Shown one piece after another: positions 33,238-44,092 of a stretch of DNA of 64,000 bases (position 1 is the first letter of the stretch; the number at the start of each line of letters is the position of its first letter). Source of the stretch: Paragyromitra xinjiangensis (taxonomy: Eukaryota > Ascomycota > Pezizomycetes > Pezizales > Discinaceae); contig JBCAMK010000002.1 of NCBI GenBank assembly GCA_038503065.1, positions 1,922,001 to 1,986,000 of the forward strand, read 5' to 3'. The notes under the pieces were generated by a model. That model was given only the letters and a program-made list of their open reading frames with translations. It had not been told where the DNA came from and did not search any database. Both the position numbers and the translations under genes were made by a program.

Positions 33238-33811
33238 CTACCCAAACGCCGCTGTCCTACAATACGAAACGATGAGCTGATCATCAACCTTGAAAGACTG
33301 CATGTTCTCAACGATAATTAATCAGCATCAATGTGGTAACGTCATCTACTGGGGGTGGGGAAAGGGGGAGATAGCATCAGCCTCTCACGTTGTACAGATT
33401 TCCGACGTTCTCGTCGAGCGCTGGCGCAAACGTAGAGTTTACATAGGTAAATATGGATTCACTAGCGGCAATGCCTAGGTTGTCGCGGAGAAACTTGACC
33501 ACGTTTTCAAATCGCTGGTTCGTCTTGATCTTGTAGACATCTTTATTGAGTATGGGAGCAGAGCCTATAGCTTTGAAACGGATAGAGACTGTCTCCTAGT
33601 TAGTGTGTCGTTTTGCAGGTGGCAGAACCCGAGCAAGCGTACCTTTTGTCGGCTTCGGATTTGACGCTTTATCGAGCGCCAACAGCCCGTCGCGCGGGAG
33701 CGAGGTCAAGACCACAGAAGCAGACAGCGCGACTGGAAGGTCTCCGGCATCTTCTTCGGGGATTTTTGGTGGCGCTAATAGGTCTTCTGGACTAGGACTG
33801 GGGGACGCCAT
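33238..33811 (-). CDS. ATG12: Ubiquitin-like autophagy protein Atg12
   Basis: Exons 33811..33643, 33588..33389 and 33297..33238 encode 142 residues. Atg12 is conjugated through its C-terminal Gly to Atg5 by Atg7 and Atg10; the product promotes Atg8 lipidation in autophagosome formation. Residues 1-56 are a Pro/Ser-rich extension (MASPSPSPEDLLAPPKIPEE). The ubiquitin fold follows: KVSIRFKAIGSAPIL, VVKFLRDNLG, FTYVNSTFAPALDENVGNLY. The last exon reads SFKVDDQLIVSYC and ends TAAFG, so the terminal Gly is exposed without processing. The first intron (33589..33642) has its branch site CTAAC only about 12 nt from the acceptor. An acceptor at an upstream TAG would add ET before the Val. Confidence 0.93.
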
Positions 33812-34329
33812 GATAGTTGGTCGTGAGCCAGGTCCGTGTGGAGTTAGGAGCCTAGGTTTGGGGATGAATGAGGCTCTGCTGCGCGGGAGTGCTAAGGGTT
33901 AGGGATTGGGGTGGGGGGCAATAGTTCGAATGATCTCCGGTGAAGCGGGGGCTATCGATAAGTAGAATCATCCCTTACTCGGGGAATTATTAAACTAAGG
34001 AAATACAGGTGCGTGGGCAGGAAAAATTTCTCGTCTCCGACTCTCAAATCATAGGTAAGAGGAAGTGTTCAATTACGGGTTTAAGTCTTATATTTTATCT
34101 ATCCTAGGCACCAAAACCCTTCTTGGAAAGTCCACCCTACAACTGACAAGACCTTTTTCCCCCGTAGGCTACCCCGAGCCATCTTCCATGACGTCAATTT
34201 TTTTTCCCGAAAGGAAACACAAGGCTTTAAGATAATGTGAGGAGGAAAGGGAAACATAGGAAAGATACAATAAGATGGAGAATCTTTAAAATCAGGTACT
34301 ATGAGCAAAAATAGCACATAGAATTTCGT
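33812..34329. other. Intergenic region ATG12 / SUP35
   Basis: ATG12 promoter and SUP35 3' flank. A run of T at 34198-34205 is the only simple sequence. No gene is seen. Confidence 0.45.
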
Positions 34330-36401
34330 TTAATCCAGGATAAGTTTAGTGACCTTTCCGATGGCGATGGTTTGTCCCTATAGTAACCAATTGTGAGTAT
34401 TCTACTTGTAGTAATCTGAGATGCTAATGTTATACCTGGTCACGAAGTGTGAAGCGACCCAGCTGCTGGTAGTCCTCATATCTCTCAATAGGGAAAGATT
34501 CTCCGTCTGTTGCCTCAAGTCGGGCAATAATCGCTTGACCTGTATAGCTATTAGTGCAATTATTCTTGGAAAACGAAAACTAGAAACTCGCCCTTGCTAG
34601 CAAATGGAGGCGGCTTTTTGCTCTTCCTCCCGGTTCCCTTCTCTAACTTGTGTAATAGTGCTGCAAAAGTAATCTCTTGGATAGTTGTGTGCACATGCAT
34701 CACACATGAGAACCCGGCAGTCAAGATGCTCTTGAGATCAATGATGTGGATCTGGGCCTCGAAAGCAGTAACGCAATGAATCGGATTTTTCTTGCTTGTT
34801 AACACGAAACCGGGGATGACGTCCTCTTCCTCCACCCCTTTAACTCGTATACGAACTTGGTCCCCGCACTGCGCATTGCTAACCTCTTCTTCCGTTTCGG
34901 AGTAGATGGCGACGACTTCTATCGGGGTACGACCGGGCATCATCAAAAGATTGCCACCCTTCATGACAAAACCAGATTCAACCTTGCCTTCAATTACAGT
35001 TCCCATATCCTACACGGTACAGTTATTAGATAAGCTAAATGGAAGAGGTATGCAGGGGGACAAAATTCGGGTGACCATACCTTGTACTTGTTACTAATGG
35101 GCATCATGAACGGTGCCTTGAGTTTACGTTCCAAGGTCTTCATGTTATCGAGATACTCCAAAAGTGAAGGTCCGTCATACCATGGACAAAGTTCCTTTGG
35201 TACTCGTTTGTCCAGACCAGCACCAGTCAACGCTGATAATGGCATAAACATCAAATCTATATATAATTAGTTTCGAACTAGCTGCTGAATACACATATTC
35301 GTCTTACCTGTCTTGGGGTTGTAGCCTGTTGCCTTTAAGAACTGAGTCAATTTTGTTATACACTCGGTGAAACGTTCCTGGCTCCATTCTACCGTCGGAT
35401 CATCCATCTTATTCACAGCGATGATCAATTTATTGACACCCGAAGTTTTTGCAAGCACAGCATGTTCTCTGGTTTGTCCTCCCTTCTCGAAGCCAGTCTC
35501 GTACTCTCCCTTTCTCGCTGAGATGACCAAGATTCCAACATCAGCCTGTGAGGCACCACCAATCATGCTGGGAACGAAGTTCTTGTGGCCCGGGGCATCG
35601 AGAATAGTATATCGTCGCTTTTCAGTTTCGAAGTAGGCACGACCAACCTCGACAGTTTTCCCCTTGGAACGTTCTTCTTTTGTCAAGTCAAGAGCCCATG
35701 AAAGGTACCAGGATTCACGACCTTGTTCCTTAGCTTCGCGCTTGTATTTGTCCATAGTACGCTCGTCGACCATTCCTGTAGCATAAAGAATAGCACCTCC
35801 AAGGGAAGATTTCCCGGCATCGACGTGTCCAATAAAAATAAGATTTACGTGTTCCTGGATCAGATGTTAGTGATACTTATGTCTATCACAAGCAAGGTGT
35901 TCCCCAGTGATTCTCCCGAGTTTCATAGATTTCAGGAAATCTTCCCATACCTTGCCGTAAAGCTCTGCAAGAGTCGAATCATCAACTTCCTCCTCTTGCT
36001 CTTTCGCAACCGCATCCGCTTCCCTCTTCTGGGCTGCTGCCTCAGCCGCTGTGGGCGCTGGCGATGCTTTCCCCCCCGATGGGGCTGGGCTCGACTTGCC
36101 ACTCGCAGGCGTAGAAACACTTAAGGCCTTGTTGGCTGCAACCTTGGAGCCTGCTTCTGGTTTGTTTGTCGGAGCATCCTTAGCGGCAGTGGTTTCCTTC
36201 TTGGTAGGTGTGGAGGTTCCAGAAGATCCGCCAATCGTAAGGACCTTCGCGCCTAGAGGCTCGCCTCCAATTTTCAAAACCTTTGGTGCGACTGCAAGTG
36301 CAGGTGCAGAAGAGGCGGTGGGTTTAGGTGTAGCGGCGGCTAAGGGCTGAGAAGCTGGGGTGGAAGTTCCTGAATTGGGATTTCTGATGATTTGGGGGGT
36401 C

Positions 36402-36436
<35 letters not shown>

Positions 36437-36883
36437 TCTCTGGATATGAGGAGGGCGATAAGCTTGTTGCTGTGGTGGTGGTGGCTGCTGTTGCTGTTGC
36501 TGATTATAATATTGGCCTGGTTGTTGCCCATACGCCTGTTGTTGCCCATATCCAGCATTGTAACCACCATACTGTGCATATTGATCGTATCCTTGTTGGG
36601 CACCGTATTGGCCATACTGAGCGTATTGTTGAGGGTTCTGGCCATACGCCCCATACTGCTGTTGTTGTCCACCATAAACGCCACCAGGTACAAATGTTGG
36701 CGCTCCGGGAGTGAATGATGCGGCTCCGGGGGAGAATGATGGGGCGTTGTACGAAGGCCTGAATTGGCGTTGTTGCTGTTGTTGCTGCTGCTGCTGAAGG
36801 TTCAGCTGCTCCTGGGTTTGCCTGGCGAGGTCGCTGTCGTCACCAGCAGCATCTTCCCAGGAATTTGGGGTGTTTCCAGACAT
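34330..36883 (-). CDS. SUP35: Translation termination factor eRF3 (Sup35) with Q/Y-rich prion-like N-domain
   Basis: Exons 36883..35951, 35854..35308, 35256..35081, 35009..34592, 34539..34436 and 34377..34330 encode 741 residues. eRF3 is the GTPase that works with eRF1 to release finished proteins. N-domain (about 1-165): poly-Gln tracts plus repeated YGQ/YGGY/QQY units. M-domain: Ser/Thr/Lys/Pro-rich, with APKVLKIGGEPLG, which resembles a PAM2-type or conserved eRF3 segment. The GTPase domain starts at 312 with GHVDAGKSS (320-328), DAPGHKNF (397-404) and NKMD (459-462). Beta-barrel domains end GQTIAIGKVTKLILD. The intron at 34540..34591 starts with GC, not GT; only this join restores ASKGQAIIARLEA. 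The first exon carries all of N and M. Confidence 0.95.
36380..36820 (-). repeat. CAG/CAA-rich and Tyr-Gly-Gln repeats of the SUP35 N-domain
   Basis: Two poly-Gln runs (about 36391-36438 and 36764-36800) flank YGQ, QYGQYG and NAGYGQQ oligopeptide repeats. The Gln codons mix CAG and CAA, so this is not a pure triplet microsatellite. Confidence 0.9.
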
Positions 36884-37679
36884 AGTGAGAGGGGTAGTGA
36901 GGGGTAGTTTTTGTCGGGTTTACCTCAGAATTATTCGGGAAAGCGAAGGAGAAGCTTACTCGGAACCCCTCTGGGAATTAAGAAGAATGGCGCTTAGGTC
37001 CGCAGGTAATCGGGGTGTTGGAGCGCCGGGGAGGTGGAGGAGAGGTGGCGATGGTGGGGGTAGAGAAGAGCTTTTTGTTCTCTCGGCAATCAGCGAAGTG
37101 GAGGGGCTGTGGTCGCGCTAGCGAGATGGACAGGGAAAATCCATCTACCTATGACATGTAAAGTACCCTGGAGTACATCTGCTTGAAGTCTTGAGTCTTG
37201 ACTGGTCCATCGGATTCCAGTGCACAACAAAATCTATGATGATCCAATACCGAACAACCCTGCCATTTCTTCGTGGTCTATACCGAGATACTAGGAATTT
37301 CTTTAGACTAAAGCCCGGACCCAACACAGCCCTGGCAAGTCATCTCAAAACAGTGCTCTTTCCTTCTCCTTTTGCGGAATCCCAGAGACTTTCCCTTTGC
37401 CCTTTTCAAAGATACGGATGGCTGGTGATTTGTGTATCTTATACGATACCAACCCTGACCCTGGTATTACCACCACGAGTGATAACGGATGATTTGAAAC
37501 ACATGGGTAAAGGTTGACCTCTATAGTTAGCTTAGGCACTGACATTCGTGTCTTTAGCCTTATTTGAGGCAACCGAGATATGCTGAAGTATGTGAACAGG
37601 TACGCGAGGAATGTGAGGATCAAACAAGAAAGATATCGCAACTTTACTCCAGCACAAAAAAAAGATCCACAAAAGCTAT
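36884..37679. other. Intergenic region upstream of SUP35
   Basis: SUP35 promoter and the 3' flank of the transhydrogenase gene. A G-rich stretch at 37010-37060 (plus strand) is visible. There is no gene that I can support. Confidence 0.45.
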
Positions 37680-39336
37680 CTAGTATTCAAGTGAGTCCTC
37701 AAACAATTTTGCGAGTTCCTCCTTTTGAGGGGCAACATCCTCGTTCAAGTTAGGAGCTAGCATTAGCACTCTCCTTTGAGGGATAGTGCCTTCTACTAGC
37801 CCTGCGATATCCTCTGATCCATAACCTAGGTCCTTGATTCCTTTCGGCTGGTCACCGAGGCCATCGAGGAATTTCTTCAGCGCCTCGCTCAGGACCTCAC
37901 CAGCATCTTCAGCTCTGACATTAGAGATATCTACCCCAAAAATTTCGGCAGCTTGTAGGTGCCGTTCGGGATTTGAGGCCGCGGTGAACTTAAAGACTGC
38001 TGGTGCAGTTACAGCTACGCTGACCTATATTTCATCTCACCTATGAGCCCTGAAACAAAAATCCTCGGGGAAATAGAGCACATACACCATGTGGGATAAT
38101 AGTATGGGGAACGTCATAGCCCTTATGTTTATACCCCTTGTTCCCACCTGAGATTGGGTAGCTCATCCCGTGGCAGAGATGTACGCCAGCATTCCCAAAG
38201 CCAACCCCTGCTAAAGTCGCCGCTAGGAGCATCTGGCTTTGCGCTTCGAAATCATCCGGATCCCTGATAGCCCTTGGTAGGTATTTAACAGTCATTTGTA
38301 GGGCTTTGAGGGAAAAGACATCGCTGATGGGATTAGCACCCTGATATGCCGGCCTCAGGATTGGGTTAGTCGGCCTTGGGGTACGCTCATTATAAGGAAT
38401 AGCCGTATATGATTCAAGAGCGTGACATAGGACATCAAGCCCAGAGGAAGCATGGACGGCTGATGGCATAGAGCGAGTATTGAGAGGATCACATATTCCA
38501 AGGGTTGGTTTGAGGACACGGTGGGCAACACCAGTTTTTGCCTTCTTGTCAACCAGGTCACTGGGAGTTTACTGGTAAGCTAGGAAAGATATGGGAGATT
38601 GCAGAGGGGAAGTACAAGATAGCCGTGCCAGTAGTCTCACTGCCGGTTCCCGCGGTGGTTGGGATACAGATAAGTGGCTTTAGCGGTTTGGTGATAGGGA
38701 GGCCTTTACCCAAGGGCGCATTGACCTATCACGCATTAGTTCTAAACTCGAGATCGTTGCCAAACCCAAGTTACTTACAAAGTCCAAAAAGTCCGCCTCG
38801 GGAAAGCATGTGTACAAATTCATCAACTTGGCTGTATCCATGACACTCCCTCCACCGACAGCAAGAAATGCATCCCCGTTAACTTTCTTGCTGAACTCAA
38901 TTGCCTTCTTAATTGAATAGTCTTTCGGCTCCACCCTTACGTCGCTAAAAACCTCGTGTTTGATCCCTGAGCTCTCCAGAGCCTCAATGGCAGTCTTCAT
39001 GGGGAATAGCTTCGCAACAGTGGGGTCTGTGACAACAACGACCTTTTTTGCCTTCATGTTGGCAAAGTCCATCCCGACTTCCCTGGTTGAGCCAGGGCCA
39101 AAACGGATGCTCGAGGCAGCCATTTCAAAGGCGTACTCTTTCATTCCAGCATAGTCTGTTGGAGTTGCCATTCCACGGTTTCCATTCTTAAAGGGGTTGA
39201 CTGTGACTTGTTTGTGGTTATGATGATGTGAGGGCTGGCTATGACACGGGCAGGAAGGTGGATGAGTGTACTGGACCGTTCGGAGGAGGCCCAGGGCACG
39301 GGCACGGGCAGTAGGGGCTATACGAGCAACGACCAT
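37680..39336 (-). CDS. Hydroxyacid-oxoacid transhydrogenase (iron-containing alcohol dehydrogenase family, ADHFE1 type), mitochondrial
   Basis: Exons 39336..38779, 38725..38616, 38560..38086 and 38024..37680 encode 495 residues. ADHFE1-type enzymes oxidise 4-hydroxybutyrate to succinate semialdehyde while reducing 2-oxoglutarate to D-2-hydroxyglutarate. The first about 50 residues ([20 protein letters not shown], then His-rich) look like a mitochondrial presequence. The Fe-ADH fold shows VVVVTDPTV, the nucleotide-binding [28 protein letters not shown], and metal-binding segments [24 protein letters not shown] and HTIIPHG. The length fits the family (human 467). The splice at 38615/38562 restores [13 protein letters not shown]. 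It is divergent from the F-box gene. Confidence 0.92.
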
Positions 39337-40155
39337 GATTGAGTACGAATTGACGGAGATAGATGGAGATATAGAGGTGGTATATATGGGGGAAAGAAGG
39401 GAGGGGAGGGGGTGGAGGACGGGCTAGCATCTCGCGATGGGACTTTGCACATGTAATCAGAGCTCGGATATTTGGAGTGTTGATAATGCGGGGTGGCCGG
39501 TGTCGGTCCGAGCAACATGCACGGAATATTCCGAGCTGTGGGGAAAGTCCGGTGCACCGTGCACGCGTCTATGTATCCGTGTCTTTAGAGAGGAGTCTAG
39601 GCGGGAGAGACAGTATAACTCCATGTGTATTGTTACTGGATAGCTAAATAGCTGGATCGCATAACAACAAATCCCCTGGACAGCTTTCCCTCGGATAACT
39701 ATATTACATGTAGTATTAGCAGCTAGTGCGCGTATAGAATTGCTATTTTTGCTGCTATATACGGATAAACCTCCAAAGTAATATTAGGCCTGCAATGTCG
39801 GAGAACACCGACTCTAGATCCTTATCCAAAGCCCTAATCTACCTTTCGGCAAGTTGCTCCAGATCCGATCGAATCTTCAGATGGCAGGTTCCTTGGTTCA
39901 GCGCCAAATCTCCCCGGTTCTCCGCCTCACTTCTGCCCTTACACCACGACCTCATTTATCTACATGTATGCGCATACCCCTCTTGTACACCTCCTTTCGC
40001 CCAACCTCCTTTCAGGCCTTCTCTTCTAGCACTGCTCTTTTTCTCACGGGCACGCATACATAAACTTACCTCTAACTTCTCGTAGTCTCTGTCACTCTAT
40101 TGATCTGTCTCTCGTCACCTGTTCAGCGACTGCGGCTCTCTAGCGCCCAGCAACC
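39337..40155. promoter_or_regulatory. Divergent promoter region transhydrogenase / F-box gene
   Basis: These 819 bp lie between start codons. The F-box-proximal 200 bp are pyrimidine-rich on the plus strand, as ahead of other genes here. No specific site is claimed. Confidence 0.5.
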
Positions 40156-42229
40156 ATGGCTGCCTCAAAACGACAGGCGCCTCGATCATCATCTTCACGT
40201 CATTCCCCGCGCTCTTCCCATTATCCTCTCAGGCGCTCAGCTCGTCTCAACCCGCTCCCAACGGCCTGCGCTGTTCTCCTAGATGCTACCAATGGGAACG
40301 AATCCAGGATAGCTCCCCCCTCGACCCCTTCATCAAAGCGAAAATATGGCTCCCCTGATGTCAACGAATCTAGATGTTCCAAACGTTGCCGGCGATCTGA
40401 GTCTGCAGATGACAGATCTGTTTCGTATACTCCGGGGAAAAGACGTAAAATTAAAGGCGAAAAGGTACCCACTCTAGAGGAATTGGATGATGTGCTTCTT
40501 CGACGCACTTGCAAAGGACTCAATATCGAGTATTCGCATTTTGACGACTGGATTGAGGATCCGAGAGGAAAGAGACCAGAGGATATGAACATCCCATTCT
40601 TACCTAATGAGATTATGCTCCAGATATTCAACGAATGTAGACCTGAGACGCTGGTTGAATGTATGAAAGCTAGCAAGAGGTTTCGGAATTTATTAAATGG
40701 AAATACGAGGTAATGTCCCCTTTTTTAACCTAAACTTACCGCATACTGATTTATCTCATTTATAGAATCTGGCGCCAGGCTCGCCGCAAGCATTACCCAG
40801 GGCTCCCAGAAACTCTCCCTCTAGGCCTTGACGAATACGAATTGTTCGACCTGACAACTGGCAAGAAGTGCTTTTACTGTGATACTAGAAAGAAAGTTCG
40901 CGCGTACTATATTTGGGGTGTTCGGTGTTGCCAGGTATATTTTTCATGGCCAGTGATAGACTCTTCGAGCACTGATGGCTAATCCATCGCAGGAATGCAT
41001 CCAAACTCTAACGCTTTGCGCATCCGAATTCAAACGCATGCTCAAGAGAAAAGTGGGGAATTCGTCCGATTGGGACACCCGCAAACGTGAACTCATCCTC
41101 TACACTATTAGATGGCAGGACCTCCCGACAGGCGCAAGGATTTGCTGGAAAGAAGAAGCATATGCACGAATAAACGAAGCAGAAGAAGTTATGCTGGAGG
41201 ATAGGTTCGATGAGTGGGTCCCGACCGTAAGCGTTGGTCGGGAACAGCGTGAGATGTTTTGGCTCTTGGAGGACTGGGGAGGCGAAGTGCCAAAGATGAT
41301 GAAGAGGGATAGAGACGAGCAGAAGATGGCGGTGGGGAAGGCTAGAAAGGATTTGTATCTCACCTGGTGCCAGAAAGTAGGAACCACAACCCAACCAAGC
41401 TAAATACGGCCTCCCACTCACTATTATATAGGTACTCCCAAAGCCCATCCCAAAAGCTACTATAGAGGAGCTTTCTACCTACAACATTCTCGCCAATAGA
41501 TCCGGCTTCCTAACTAAAAAAGAGTTTATCCTCTCGCTCCCTCGTCTCATCCGCGATTATATTCGCTTCGAAGACGAAGCCCGCCGCCACAAAGCTCTCG
41601 AGCGCCAATTCCGTCTTAAGCACGAAGACCTTCTTGAATTCACTGTCCAACAAGTCATGCATGCACTTATCCGCGACGGATCTGCAAAGAACTGGGGCGT
41701 CATAGTACGGGAACAGGTCAAAGCAGCCGCCGCGACAAAAGTGGAACTTAAATATCCCACGGATACCCCGGAGTCTGTTTTGCGAGAGTGGAGATGGCGA
41801 TGTAACGATTTGGGGATCATGCTGCTGTATCGTTTTGCAAAGCTGGTAGAACAGGCACTCGATCCTGATAATTCCCCATACAAGGACTTGCTCCATCCGA
41901 GCGTTTTTGAATTCTTTGAGCATGAGGATGATCGTACCTTTACGTGTCACGGATTGTCGGTGCGGTTTGGTGGTATCGGGCCTGCATTCCATAGATGTCG
42001 TCACAAGGAATTTATGACTCTGACGGAATTGGCTAAACATTTTATGGATAAGGGATTTTATCAGCGGGATTTGACGCATTTGATTATTGGGAAGTGGGAA
42101 CATATGATCAAGATCCCTATTGTTGCAGGTCAGGGGAAATATCAGAGTCACCGCCATATTAGTCGGGATAGGAATGCTGGTGGGAGGCAGAATAAGATCA
42201 CGAATTGGTTGCAGAGCGAAGGTGTGTAG
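40156..42229 (+). CDS. F-box protein with Cys-rich (zinc-ribbon-like) segment
   Basis: Exons 40156..40709, 40766..40934, 40993..41376 and 41432..42229 encode 634 residues. F-box proteins recruit substrates to SCF ubiquitin ligases through Skp1. The N-terminus is basic and low-complexity (SSSRHSPRSSHYPLRRSARL, and a CSKRCRR-type stretch), possibly a nuclear localisation signal. The F-box is about residues 155-205: FLPNEIMLQIFNECRPETL, KASKRFRNLL, then IWRQARRKHYPGLPE. Next comes CFYCDTRKKVRAYYIWGVRC followed by CQEC, which could bind zinc. The remaining about 380 residues are helical and charged, with no repeat domain (no WD40 or LRR) that I recognise, so the substrate cannot be guessed. Splice joins are phase-consistent throughout. 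Confidence 0.85.
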
Positions 42230-42628
42230 AGCAAAGTTAGTGATTTAAACGGTGGGAGCGACCCTGTTGTAAAGATATTTCCTTTTCTTTTTGCTTATCG
42301 ATAGCCTAAAGGCACATGAGCAGATTTTGTCATCCATTGGAGTTGTTGCTTTGATACTTTTGTAAAAAAGGATGGTTTGGGGGGGAAGGGGGGGGGTTTA
42401 ACATCAAGAAACGGATTCACGTATTATACCATTAGATAGCCAGCGGTTTGAATGGAAATAAAAGCTTTTGTGAGCTGGGTCAGGCGCTTTAAGCATTATA
42501 TGTCGACCAACTGGAAAACAGTATCCATCTCTAATAACTACGGCGCCCGTGTGACAACTAGCTCTCGAGTCCCTCATATACTTATTAGCTACCTAGCATA
42601 TCACTCCCACATTATAGGTGTTAGTCCA
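42230..42628. other. Convergent intergenic region
   Basis: The 3' ends of the F-box and RING genes, with a G-rich run at about 42376-42397. No gene is seen. Confidence 0.45.
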
Positions 42629-43444
42629 TCAACCATAATTCTCATCCCATTCCTCTTCGTCATCGTCATCTACGGGTGGAGAGATCGGCTCTTTTTTCTT
42701 CAAAAGATCAATCCGATCAAGAGGACACCTACGGAGCGGCGATGATTAGTAGCTGCTACTGTAACCGGAATATGTAATACCCACGTAGAATGAAGCTTCA
42801 GCCACGGGTGGATACACTCTAGATCGAATATGTGAGCTGTATGGCAGGGTAGTCTAACGACCAACGGATACGGATCTAGAGGAATCACGTATGAAGGTTA
42901 ACATCATTAGCCCTAAAATTATTTCTTCCTTCCTCTCAAACATAGACAAACCCACCATCTAGGAAAGATGTATTACAAATACTGCAAACATCATCCTACA
43001 TAGCCCCACCATATTTAGTCATTCACTCCCTTCCAAAGCAACTGCTTTGAGTTCATCTCGGAAATAACCTTCTTCAAACTCTTTTTTGGCACTCTCTCCA
43101 GCTCATCCAAAAAGCTATCCGGCACACCCTTCACTTTTGAACTTGGGTCGCCAGCCTCTGACAGTAGCTGCTGTAACAGATCTTCCCTCACTGGTGTGTC
43201 CGGGAGCTCTTGAAACGCAGCTGCTAGAGATCGGAAAGCTGCTTCTTGATGCTCGTTTCCTTCGCCAGTATTGTTTGATTGGCCTAAGGCCGTGAAGAAG
43301 TTAGCTAGGTTGATACGTTGACGGGGTGGGCGCTTTGAGGTGGCGGATCCCTGGATGTTGTGGTCGTCTAGTGTGTGTTAATATCGGGCTTGAGGAACAA
43401 ACGTATGAAGGTGAAAGGCTTTTTTTACCTTCATAGCTTGCCAT
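42629..43444 (-). CDS. Small RING-finger protein, putative E3 ubiquitin ligase
   Basis: Five exons, 43444..43429, 43367..43069, 42995..42956, 42875..42785 and 42728..42629, encode 181 residues. No single reading frame shows it, because the RING is split over three short exons. Joined, it reads DDVCSICNTSFLDD, PYPLVVRLPCHTAHIFDLEC and IHPWLKLHSTCPLDR: a complete C-x2-C, C-x-H/x2-H, C, C-x2 pattern of RING type. The N-terminal half is helical and polar (NLANFFTALGQSNN, REDLLQQLLSEAGDPSSKVK). The C-terminus is acidic (VDDDDEEEWDENYG), as I recall for uncharacterised RING proteins of other Pezizomycotina. The coding first exon is only 16 nt (MASYE plus one base). Substrate unknown. Confidence 0.87.
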
Positions 43445-44092
43445 TTTATTTTTTAGCGGAGATGTTATCACAGGATGAGCTGGATGTGACTAGTGATGCG
43501 AAAAATGATGGAAGGCGCGGGGTTCCTTGCATATGTAGAGTACCTGATAATGGGAACGTAGACGCTTGAGCCTCACGTAGCACGAGGAAAACTTTGGTAC
43601 GTAGCTGTGTGATTGATACGCCTAGAACGGGGATTGAAGGGATGTTTTCGCCAGGAAACCTCAACCTTGTACTTTGGAGTCCCAAATTCAAATCTAAATA
43701 ACTTGGCGGGGGATGGGACCTCGCCGCGCGTATGTAGCTTTTGTTTAGACAACTCCTGTGACGGACGACCCTTATTATATTGAAAACCAAAACTTTTCTC
43801 GCTCAGCTCATTCAAAAGAAGGAAATACAGAGGAAATCCGTAAATACATAACGGAAACTAACCAACAGAAAAGTTAAAGGGGAATAAGAGCTGAAAAGGG
43901 CTATTGAAAACAAGAAAACAAATCGCACATTTGCAGCACAAAACCCCCCTATCTATTTTGCACATCCTTCCTTGCCCCTTAACCCCTATCCTTTCCCAAA
44001 AATATCCCATCATCTACGAATAAAAACAAATTTTCCCCACCTCTGTAGAATACAACCGCAAGGAAAAGAAACAAAAAACCCCCACATTTTAG
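43445..44092. other. Intergenic region RING gene / SCP160
   Basis: Promoter of the RING gene and the SCP160 3' flank. The plus strand is A/C-rich near 43950-44090. No further gene is seen. Confidence 0.45.

Noticed and set aside
32888..33238. 116-codon open frame on the minus strand next to ATG12
   Set aside because: It resembles no family, overlaps the 3' region of ATG12 and looks like chance openness.
34560..34600. GT donor (GTTTCT) as an alternative to the GC donor in SUP35
   Set aside because: It shifts the frame at the conserved KGQAIIARLEA join.
35440..35500. GGQ motif in Sup35 (peptidyl-tRNA hydrolysis motif)
   Set aside because: This GGQ lies in the eRF3 GTPase domain; the catalytic GGQ belongs to eRF1, so this is coincidence.
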